Shown piece by piece: positions 55,771 to 64,000 of a DNA stretch of 64,000 bases. Position 1 is the stretch's first letter. The number at the start of each line of letters is the position of its first letter. The translations under genes and the position numbers were made by a program. This DNA is from Elgaria multicarinata webbii (Eukaryota > Chordata > Lepidosauria > Squamata > Anguidae): contig NC_086187.1 in the NCBI RefSeq assembly GCF_023053635.1, forward strand, positions 28,620,501 through 28,684,500. Reading direction: 5' to 3'. The notes under the pieces were generated by a model. The model worked only from the letters and a program-made list of their open reading frames with translations. It made no database searches and was not told where the DNA came from.

Positions 55771-56684
55771 CACGGAAAGGTGATGTGGTTTGTGCATCTG
55801 CAGCGCCCTTCACCCGTGACCTTTCGTCACCAGCTGAAGCCAAACCACAGACCTGCTTGGATTTGGGAGAGCCGTGCTGATCCGCAACTGGTTCATCCCT
55901 TCAGTTACCCAGCGGTAACGTTTGCACACAAACTTTGCAAAACAAAGCAGAACTTGCAGGGGGGGGGGGCAGACAGATGCGCGCGCCCAGAGACACACAC
56001 AGGCCATGACTTTCTGGGGGAAGAGCCCAGTTCTGTATTTCTCACCCTTTGAAAAATAGTTTGAAGTGTCTCATAAAACGGGGGGAGGGGGAGGGAGATT
56101 GGGTGGGTGGGGGCAGGAAGGGGCTCTATGCTAATAAATCCATTTTTAAGTGTTTTAATGTAATTATATTTCAGGCAGAAATGTGAACTCATTAAAGTTG
56201 CCTGTAATATACTGGAAGTACAGCGTGTCTCCTCCAGAGGTTAAATGACTATTTAATCTTAATTACAACAGCCAATGAAGGCGGAAATTGGAGCAGTCCC
56301 AACAACCAACACCGCGCTCGCTAGACAGCCCGGAAAACCTGGCACAGACGGTGAGAAGGGAAACCTGGAGTTGCTCTATCGTGATCATCCTGCGCTCGGT
56401 GCAGCCAAGCACCTCCCCCGTTCTCACAGCCTGTACCCAATAGGTGAGGCCTTCTCAAGACACCCGTCCACTTAGGGTGGCTCTTTGCATGCAGGGGGGT
56501 CCCGTCCCCCTGACCCTGGCAACTACTCCTGCTTCAAGAGCCCCAGATTTTTTTCCTCTTCCCTCCCCATTGCTTTTCCTTGTGTGTTGTGCCTTTTTTA
56601 GATTATAAGCCTGTGGGCAAGGGCTGTCTGGTTGCACCGGTCACATAAAAGCCACTCTGGGAGCTGGATAACAATACTTTAAAT
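55771..56684. other. Unassigned sequence, possible conserved non-coding block
   Basis: 56110-56290 is AT-rich, repeat-free and carries several homeodomain-like TAAT cores (GTAATTAT, TTAATTAC). Conservation cannot be judged from one sequence. Confidence 0.3.
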
Positions 56685-57150
56685 TAGGTGGGCAACTTGT
56701 GGCTCTCCAGATGTTTTGGCCTACAATCCCCATCAGGCCCACAGTGTAGCCTAGGTTGTGAAGGTGACAGTTGTAGTACTCTTCAAATACTTGAAAGGTT
56801 GTCACACAGAGGAGGGCCAGGATCTCTTCTCGATCCTCCCAGAGTGCAGGACACGGAATAACGGGCTCAAGTTAAAGGAAGCCAGATTCCAGCTGGACAT
56901 CAGGGAAAACTTCCTGACTGTTAGAGTAGTGCGACAATGGAATCAGTGACCTAGGGAGGTTGTGGGCTCTCCCACACTAGAGGCCTTCAAGAGGCAGCTG
57001 GACAAGCATCTGTTGGGGATGCTTTAGGGTGGATTCCTGCATTGAGCAGGGGGTTGGACTTGATGGCCTTATAGGCCCCTTCCAACTCTGCTATTCCAGG
57101 ATTCTATGATTCTATATGGAGGGCCGCAAGTTCCCTCTCCCTGCTCTAAA
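56685..57150. mobile_element. hAT-like MITE split by a CR1 insertion
   Basis: The left part (56685-56773: GTGGGCAACTTGTGGCTCTC, CAGATGTTTTGGCCTACAA) and right part (57115-57150: GGAGGGCCGCAAGTTCCCTC) are the two ends of one element, separated by CR1. Confidence 0.8.
56774..57114 (+). mobile_element. CR1 LINE 3' end nested in MITE
   Basis: Encodes LFKYLKGCHTEEGQDLFSIL and FQLDIRENFLTVRVVRQWNQ, then the 3'UTR and GATTCTATGATTCTAT tail. Confidence 0.94.
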
Positions 57151-57220
57151 TAAATAAACCATTTCTGGGTCACCTTTACGCCCTGCTGATGGGATTCCAG
57201 GAGACATCCAATTGGCCACA

Positions 57221-57446
57221 GAGACAGTGCGGCATAGTGGTTAGAGTGCTGGACTGGGACTCGGGAGACTCGGGTTCAAGTCCCCAGTCAGCCATGAAAC
57301 TCACTGGGGGGCTTTGGGCCAGACACTGACTCTCAGCCTCACCTACCTGACAGGGTAGGATAAAATGGAAAGGTGGATGATCACGTAAGCTGCCTTAGAT
57401 TCTTTGGAGAAAAGGCAGAATACAGCTGTAACAAATATAAATAAAT
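57221..57446 (+). mobile_element. tRNA-derived SINE (Sauria/ACA-like)
   Basis: A-box GGCATAGTGGTTAGAGTGCT, B-box GGGTTCAAGTCCCC, body CTCACCTACCTGACAGGGT, tail AGAAAAGGCAGAATACAGCT with an AAATATAAATAAAT end. Confidence 0.88.
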
Positions 57447-57859
57447 GGACCTTAGATCCATGTCCAACTTCTTTCATGCTTCAGGCTCCTGGCTACGTAT
57501 GGGCAGCCCGACCCACAGTTATGTCTCCTCAGGAGTATTCTTGTGCCGATCCAGATGGATCACATATGCACAAAGAACAGCTCGGGATTAATCCAGAACA
57601 CAACGAGAAAAGAACAAAAGGGTAAAGGGATGAGGCAACGGAGCCCTGCTGCGCACTCAGCATGGCGGTTTCATGCGCCACATTTTACCTGTGTTGCTTC
57701 TAAATCCGTTTCCTGTTCTTCTAGTCCTGACAGCTGCAGTGAGAGGCCCAGGCAGAAGATCTGGGGTTAAATTCAGGCACAGCTGCCTGGAGGCTTGTGC
57801 AACGTTCTCCACTGTTAAGCCTACAGTCCTGCATCTACTTACATTTTAGGATGTTTTAA

Positions 57860-57985
57860 TAATGTAAACTATGTTTTTAATTCAGTTTTAGGTATTTTAT
57901 ACCTGTTGCTGTTCCCTGCCTCGATCCAGACGGAGAGGCGGGTAAGAAATAACATTATTATCATTATTATTATTATTATTACTAC
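57860..57985 (+). mobile_element. L2-like LINE tail
   Basis: TTCCCTGCCTCGATCCAGAC, GGAGAGGCGGGTAAGAAATA, then an ATT repeat. Confidence 0.82.
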
Positions 57986-58112
57986 CTGGGAGTATGGTTC
58001 AGTGAACTGAATGGGTTTTACTTCTGAGTTCACATGGAGAGGGTCATTCTGTCAAGAGTCTCACTGGTGAAATGTGTTACAGGGTTTTAATTCTAACAGT
58101 GTGCCTTACAAA

Positions 58113-58114
<2 letters not shown>

Positions 58115-58170
<56 letters not shown>

Positions 58171-58345
58171 TATTTCTTACCTGCCTCTCCATTTTGATCA
58201 AGGCAGGGAACAACAGTAAATATAAAATACATAAAATGGAATTAAAACATAACAGACATTGTTAAAACATCCTAAAACATCCTAAAATCCCCCTGGATAG
58301 GCCTGCCGGAAGAGATCAGTCTTGATAGCTTTCTTGAATGCTAAT
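58115..58345 (-). mobile_element. L2-like LINE tail with (AAT)n
   Basis: (AAT)n at 58115-58168, then ATTTCTTACCTGCCTCTCCA and GATCAAGGCAGGGAACAACA, the inverse of the 57.9-kb tail. GATAGGCCTGCCGGAAGAGA continues into the inverse of the 51.9-kb copy. Confidence 0.85.
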
Positions 58346-59017
58346 TGACGGTTAAGGCTGCTGCTATCCAAAACATGTTTACTAGGGAGTAAGTCTAATC
58401 CCCTGCAGGCAGTGGGGCTGAGTGAACATGTCTGGGATTACATTGCAATTTTGCAAGAGGATCCAGGCTAAAGTTGGCCTTGCGTGCCACCTCCCTGCGA
58501 TACGATGAATTGCACAGCAGCAGGAGGGCCAAAGGAGCAGAACAGAAGAATCACAAACACAGGCCTCTAAAATCGCCCCATTTCCCCCTGAAACTCTTCA
58601 GTTTATGCCTGCCACTGCTGTGGCCAGCTGTAGCATTCCCTGAGGAAAAAGAAGATGCATTTGAAAGTTTAATCGCTCATCTAAGGGGGGAAATTAGTCC
58701 ACCTTCTTAATGTATACAAACACTTTTGCACCAAAGTGGAGTGATTTTTAAAAGGAGACTTTTTAAAAGTGTAATGTATGAACTTTTAAAACTGCAAGGC
58801 AAATCAGGGTCCTCCTTTGTTTTCTGGGAATGAGTTTCCTCTTTTTAGGCAATTCATAAACAGTCACCCTAAATATAAGGCCTCTCCTGGCTTATACGCA
58901 CAGTTGGTTTCTCACCTACTTTCTGGCCCACAAGGAATAGCCATGAGCTGTCAGGCAGGTACTAGGGAGAGGGAACTCCCTCCCCCGGGAGATATTGGGC
59001 TTCTTCACACGATCACA
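58346..59017. other. Unassigned sequence
   Basis: No recognisable feature. Confidence 0.4.
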
Positions 59018-59115
59018 GGAAGCCCACAAGCAGGACATGAGCGCAATAGCAGCACCCTCGGGTCCATGTTCCCCAGCAACTGGTATACATAGGCATACTG
59101 CTTCTGATACTGGAA
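59018..59115 (-). mobile_element. CR1 LINE 3' fragment
   Basis: CCCACAAGCAGGACATGAGC and CATGTTCCCCAGCAACTGGT, inverse of the second CR1 subfamily. Confidence 0.82.
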
Positions 59116-59953
59116 CACAGGATGGCTGGGCAATATGGCCATTTAAATTAAATTGGATCGAAGGAAGACGACGCATCAACTAAACATTCTTTAATTGGCT
59201 GTCAGGTATGGGGTTAAGTACCATCAGCTAGGCAGGAGCCAGGTGGCCGGGCTCATTCAGCGCATGGGAATGAGTGTACGCTTCCCCACAACTTCCAAAG
59301 GAGCAGCGTGCCCGTCACCGAGGCATCTGGTAAAACTGGCTGCCTGGTATGAAGCAGAAGCCACGTGACGGATAATAAGGCCTGCCACACATGACAGCCT
59401 CCCTCCGCCCCGCCCCCCCCTAATTAGACCCAGGTGGCTCAGGCTGCAAGCTGGCAATTTGTGCCCAGATGTCGGCCACGCCTAGTCACACGCTCCTCGT
59501 TTGCACACCTGCAGTCTTAAACGATAAGACTGAAATAATGACTGGTTTAAAGAAAGTGAAGAGCCGGGTGGAGATGGGGAGAATTTCTTCTCCCTCTCTC
59601 AGAGTAATAGAACCAGGGCTTATCCAGTGAAATTCATGTTGGGAGGATCGGAACCAGGGCCGTCCCAAGACATTTTGCTGCCTGAGGCAAAGAACAAGAT
59701 GGAGCCTCCTCCCGTCCCTTGTACAAAAGCTGAACATCTTTCTTCAGCACTGACAATGGGACACCTCAGCTGAACTCAACAGGCTAGCTATGTGGCACAC
59801 TCTTTCGTCAACGGCAGGAAGCTCCATCAGCTGTGTGAAGGATTGTCCTCATTTGGCAATATCTATGTAATCTTTCTTTCTTTCCTCCTTAAACTGTAAA
59901 CAACAGGGCCAATTAGCACAATCTATGCAAAAGTCAAATGTATGCAATGTAAG
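59116..59953. other. Unassigned sequence
   Basis: No recognisable feature. Confidence 0.4.
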
Positions 59954-60297
59954 AACATAGAATCATAGAATTATAAAATAGTAGAGTTGGAAGGGGCCTA
60001 CAAGGCCATCGAGTCCAACCCCCTGCTCAATGCAGGAATCCACCCTAAAGCATCCCTGACAGATGCTTGTCCAGCTGCCTCTTGAAGGCCTCTAGTGTGG
60101 GAGAGCCCACAGCCTCCCTAGGTCACTGGTTCCATTGTCATACTGCTCTAACAGTCGGGAAGTTTTTCCTGATGTGCAGCCGGAATCTGGCTTCCTGTCG
60201 CTTGAGCCCATTATTCTGTGTCCTGCACTCTGGGAGGATCGAGAAGAGATCCTGGCCCTCCTCTGTGTGACAACCTTTTAAGTATTTGAAGAGTGCA
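59954..60297 (-). mobile_element. CR1 LINE 3' end
   Basis: Inverted tail CATAGAATCATAGAATTATA, TGCAGGAATCCACCCTAAAG, then the inverse of the RT C-terminus to TATTTGAAGAGTGC. Confidence 0.93.
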
Positions 60298-60969
60298 CAG
60301 CATCAGCAATTGACAATGGTACACATTGCTAATTTAACACCTGCAGTGGGAGAGAAAACCTGGGTGTAGATTGAGTCCTAAACTTGCTGGTAAATTCTCA
60401 GTTCAGCCGTTCGCCCCTGAAGGTTCCCCCTTGAAGTCACTATTTGTTGGGGAAATTGTGACTTTCCAATCCTGGGAGACTGAAATGTTCCCCTCCTGGC
60501 TTCTGAACGTTGGTTTTGCTGCAAGATTGAGGCCAATACCCTCCTTCTAGGGGAAATGACACACAATGGCTAGGAAATAGCTGGGGACATCTTGGGAAGG
60601 TCAGGTCAGATACAGAGAAGAGACATGGAGGGCTGGGTCTGGACTCCGGCAGTGTCTTTGAGGTGCTGCCCTTCTCCCTGGAGATCAGACGTGGGAGCAG
60701 AGGGCTTTGGCCATCTGTTGGGGTTTTTCAACTGTGCCTCCTTCCATGCTCAACCTGGATATGTGTCAATAGATGCAAATATCATAACAGGCCTCCGGTG
60801 ACGTCCTCCCACAGGAAACCGAACCTGGATAGGCGGTGCGCTCTTGGAACGCATCACTGCTCAGAGAAGTGGGAGAACAGAACAGCAGTTATGATGCTAG
60901 ATTTGTGTGTATTTTTTCCTTCGTGTACGGCAGCGGCTGGCAACTTCAGGTGCTTCAGTGAACAACTTT
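60298..60969. other. Unassigned sequence
   Basis: No recognisable feature. Confidence 0.4.
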
Positions 60970-61172
60970 GAGAGCCAGTGTGGTGCAGTGGCTAGAGTGT
61001 TGGACCGGGACTGGAAAGAGCTGGGTTCGAGTCCCTCTTGGCCATGATGCTCACTGGGAGACATTGAATCTCAGGCTAGCTTCCTTCACAGGGAGAGGAG
61101 GAGGAAGCTCGTGTAGCTGCCTTGGAGAAAAAGGTGGGATATAAATATAACAAATCATAAAATAAATATTAA
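60970..61172 (+). mobile_element. tRNA-derived SINE (Sauria/ACA-like)
   Basis: AGAGCCAGTGTGGTGCAGTG, A-box GTGGCTAGAGTG, B-box GGGTTCGAGTCCC, tail GGAGAAAAAGGTGGGATATA followed by A/T-rich repeats. Confidence 0.88.
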
Positions 61173-61189
61173 GCTCCCATAAGCCCTTA

Positions 61190-61755
61190 GCCAACATGGA
61201 CCACATTACACCAGTCCTTTTCCAGCTTCATTGGCTGCCAGTCCAGGTCCGATTTAAAGTGCTGGTATTGACATTTAAAGCCCTAAACGGTTTGGGGCCA
61301 GGTTATTTGAAGGAACGCCTCCTCCCATATGTGCCTGTCCAGACCTTAAGATCATCCACAGGGGCCCTTCTCCATGAGCCCCTGCCAAAGGAAGTGAGGC
61401 AGGTGGCTACTAGGAGGAGGGCTTTCTCCACTGTGGCACCCCGGCTGTGGAATGAGCTCCCCAGAGAGGTCCGCCTGGCGCCTACACTGTACTCCTTTCG
61501 TCGCCAGCTGAAGACCTTTTTATTCTCTCAGTATTTTAACACATAAATTTAAACTTTGCTGTTTTAATTCTGTATTTTAATCCTATATCAATTTCTGCTG
61601 TGTGGTTTTATCCTGGTTGTGCTTTTTATATTGTATTTTGTATTTGGGTTTTTAGATTGTTGGATGTTTTATTATGTTCTTAATGGTTTTAATTTCTGTG
61701 AACCGCCCAGAGAGCTTCGGCTATTGGGCGGTATAAAAATAAATAAATAAAATGA
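61190..61755 (+). mobile_element. L2-like LINE 3' end
   Basis: 116-codon open frame with DHITPVLFQLHWLPVQVRFK, LTFKALNGLGPGYLKERLLP and RAFSTVAPRLWNELPREVRL, then the 3'UTR GAACCGCCCAGAGAGCTTCG and (AAAT)n tail. Confidence 0.93.
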
Positions 61756-61756
61756 A

Positions 61757-61875
61757 TAGTCCTGTTGGCTATGTGCTAACTCCAATAATCAGAGGCAGTA
61801 GGCCTATGTACAGCAGTTGCTGGGGAACATGGGTTTGACGGTGCTGCTTGTGTCCTGCTTGGGGTTTCTCCAGGG
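61757..61875 (+). mobile_element. CR1 LINE 3' fragment
   Basis: GTCCTGTTGGCTATGTGCTA, TTGCTGGGGAACATGGGTTT and TTGTGTCCTGCTTGGGGTTT. Confidence 0.75.
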
Positions 61876-62369
61876 ACGCCTTATTGATACAAATGTGACA
61901 TCAGGAATGGCCGTATTCAGAAATCTGTTGGAAATCACTTCAACCAACTTCTTGAACTAGGCAATGTCATGGGGAAAACAAACAGAAACACACCTCGCCA
62001 TCGGATTATCTGCTTACCGTTGCAAACACTCAACGGCATCTTGTGAATGTCAACCGTTAAGATAACTATCACTGTCCTTTTTGCCAGAAGGCCAGCTGGG
62101 AAATGGTGGCAGCTGTAGGCCTTTGTTCTGTCTAGGATTGTGCCCTAAATATGTTGCCTTTTAAAGTGCCACCAGACCCTTTGCCGTCTTTGGGGCCATG
62201 TCTGTGAAGTTTCTCTTTCTCTTTTTGTAAATATTTGTTCTGACTTTTCTAAACAAAAAACCCAAAACCAACAACACGTGGTGTAGATTTGACCCGAACA
62301 TCTCTAAAGCAGGATATAAATAGTAAAAGTGACTGCAAACAAGGGTCTCTTGTGGTTGCAGATTAAGGG
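61876..62369. other. Unassigned sequence before CpG island
   Basis: No recognisable feature. Confidence 0.4.
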
Positions 62370-62748
62370 GGGAGGGAGAGAGGGGGGAGGGGATCCTTGC
62401 ACGTGTCGTTTCCGTTTCGTGCTGCCCCGCCCGGGGAGGAAGGGAGGGGAGGGGCATTTGTGCTGCTGCTGCTGCTGCTGCTGCCCCCCTGCCCCCGCCT
62501 GCCCCCAACGGGCCGCTCCTCTGCTGGGCCCCCCAAGCCTGCCTGCCTGCCTGCCTGCGGCCCCTTCTTCGCCCCCCCCCCCCTTTCCCGGGTCTGCAAA
62601 CAACTCATTGAAAAAAAAACCAGAAGAGCGAGGAAAGATACAAAAGTTTCAACGTTCCAAGAGGCGCGTTCCACGGGCGCCGATTGGAGGAGCTCGGCGG
62701 AGCCGCGTGACCGCCAGCCAATGGCAGGCCGCGCAGAGCCTGGTTGTA

Positions 62749-62823
62749 ATGTTTCGGACGGGGGACGGCGACTTCGCGGCAGCCTCGGCGGACGGAGCAG
62801 CGGCCAGACGCCCCCGGGCCACG
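62749..62823 (+). other. Candidate first exon (plus strand) of unidentified gene
   Basis: Downstream of two CCAAT boxes, an ATG opens 25 codons (MFRTGDGDFAAASADGAAAR...) to a donor-like ACG|GTGAGC at 62823/62824. It could be coding or 5'UTR. On the minus strand a better-scoring donor, CAG|GTGAGC, ends at 63110, so a leftward gene is the alternative. I do not recognise the peptide. Confidence 0.35.
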
Positions 62824-63004
62824 GTGAGCGCCTCGGTGGGGCCGGGCATCCCCCGGGGGCAGGGATGGGGGGGCGCCCCGCACCCTTGAGGAGGAGGGGG
62901 GCTGGATCCCATGGCCGGCCGGGCTCCTCCCCCCGGTCCACTTTCTGTGCAACCCCCCAACTCCGTAGCCTCCCCGGGGCTCAGCTTGACTCTGACGTGG
63001 GCCC

Positions 63005-63070
63005 CCTTCCGGAGGTGTTTGGACTACAACTCCCATCAACCTCAGCCAGCACAGCTCATGGGGCTGGAGG
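63005..63070. mobile_element. hAT-like MITE relic inside CpG island
   Basis: GGAGGTGTTTGGACTACAAC, TCCCATCAACCTCAGCCAGC and CATGGGGCTGG follow the hAT hairpin family's inner region. Confidence 0.55.
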
Positions 63071-63224
63071 GCGTTGGGCTGGGGGCACAGCTGCCTTCTC
63101 TGGCCGGCTCACCTGCCTGGGCCGCTCTGGCCGGACCTTGTGCTTGGGCGGGGCTTCCCAGGGCTTTGGGGGGTGGGCATCCCCCTTGGGACGGGGGGGG
63201 GGAGGAGGAGGAGGAGACCTCCAT

Positions 63225-63255
<31 letters not shown>

Positions 63256-63400
63256 GCCTTCTGCTGCTGGCCACGGGGGGGGGGGGGGAGAAGAGAGAGG
63301 GGGGTCCCGGAAGGCCACCTTTGCCCGCGGGGATGGGGTGGGGCTGCTCGAGAGAAAGGCGGGGGCGTTTTTGGTGCAACTTCTCCATGGGCTGAGAGGA

Positions 63401-63934
63401 GCTGAATAGTTGACTCTGGGGAATTTTCCTTACTCTGTTTTAAACCTTCAAGAACTCCCTTATTGATAAGAAATCGTAATGCTGCTGCTGCTGCTGCCCC
63501 TATTTGAGGCTCTTTCCAACCAGGCTTCTCTCCCAGATGTAGCTGTGGAGTTTGGGTCTCTCTTCCTGTCCTTAACTTTAGGGAGGCGGCTTTCACCTGG
63601 GTCTGAATGAAGTGTGGGCACCGCCGCGCCCCCTTGATTGTGTCTGGGGGAAAGTTCTGTATCACTCTGGAGTCTGGCATGCGGGTTCATGGCGCCCTGC
63701 CAGGACCGCTTTCGTGGCCCGCGCTGCGCTTTCTCCTAGGAGGCACAGAGGCCGTCAAACGGGGGGGGGGCTTGTGTGCGGGGGAGAAAACCCAGAATCC
63801 TCGTCTTTTGAACAGCGGGCTGCTGTGGAGCCGGAATGGCTCACCGGAGACTGTTGGTTTGTTTCGCAAGCGTCCGCATCCCACAAAAGTGTTTCTGCAT
63901 ATGAAACAATCAAGTACACAGTGACACCAGTAAT
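63401..63934. other. Unassigned sequence, possible first intron
   Basis: (CTG)n at 63480-63496, G-run near 63760. No exon recognised. Confidence 0.4.
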
Positions 63935-63936
63935 GC

Positions 63937-64000
63937 AACCTTCCCCAACTTAACTGCCCTCAAAATGGGTTACACTACAATACCCATCACTCTCAGCCAG
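63937..64000. mobile_element. hAT-like MITE, cut by window end
   Basis: AACCTTCCCCAACTTAACTG, CTACAATACCCATCACTCTC and AGCCAG match the left half of the hairpin family. Confidence 0.6.

Larger units (their letters stand above)
62370..63400. promoter_or_regulatory. CpG island promoter of an unidentified gene
   Basis: GC- and CpG-rich, densest at 62660-62830. It carries an inverted CCAAT box (GATTGG, 62680-62685) and a direct CCAAT box (62718-62722), spaced like a housekeeping promoter. (CTG)n at 62460-62483, (CCTG)n near 62538-62557 and (CAT)n at 63226-63256 are inside. Mammalian neighbours on this side of SOCS1 are RMI2 and LITAF, but nothing in the island matches their protein sequences. 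Confidence 0.65.

Noticed and set aside
62397-63395. 332-codon plus-strand open frame, the longest in the window
   Set aside because: It runs through CTG and CAT repeats and the CpG island and is opposed by long frames on both strands; GC content explains the lack of stops.

Overview
The window looks like vertebrate nuclear DNA, most likely from a squamate reptile (lizard or snake). The only protein-coding gene recognised with confidence is SOCS1, on the minus strand, and its encoded protein aligns throughout with vertebrate SOCS1. The surrounding DNA is full of repeats typical of lepidosaurs: many 5'-truncated CR1 LINEs (one set ends in ATTCTATG tails, another in CTTCTTATGTTCTTA-like tails), L2-like LINE ends, an RTE/BovB LINE tail, tRNA-derived SINEs, and short hAT-type non-autonomous DNA transposons with 8-bp target duplications. 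The species assignment is an inference from this repeat mix.

Layout. 1-38.4 kb: no recognisable gene; LINE, SINE and MITE fragments in otherwise unassigned sequence, including a solo LTR at 4909-5325 with a perfect 5-bp duplication. 38.4-43.6 kb: the SOCS1 locus, read right to left: STAT-type GAS motifs (43573, 43354), an IRF element (42958), a CpG island with a non-coding exon 1 (about 42860-42640), a repeat-bearing 3-kb intron, and exon 2 (39602 to about 38410) holding the whole 207-codon CDS, with a 10-codon upstream ORF that stops one base before the SOCS1 start. 43.6-62.3 kb: repeats and unassigned DNA, including a 694-bp hAT-like element (52879-53572) that resembles a CpG island and carries four inverted pairs of splice-donor-like sequences. 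62.3-63.4 kb: a second CpG island with CCAAT boxes and a likely first exon of an unidentified gene that would continue beyond the window. In mammals the neighbours on this side are protamine/TNP2 genes, RMI2 and LITAF; none is recognisable here.

How the parts work together. SOCS1 is the JAK/STAT feedback inhibitor. Its promoter here has the expected wiring (IRF and STAT motifs), and its leader has upstream AUGs of the kind described as translational brakes in mammals. The remaining DNA reads as repeat-rich intergenic sequence with several nested insertions.
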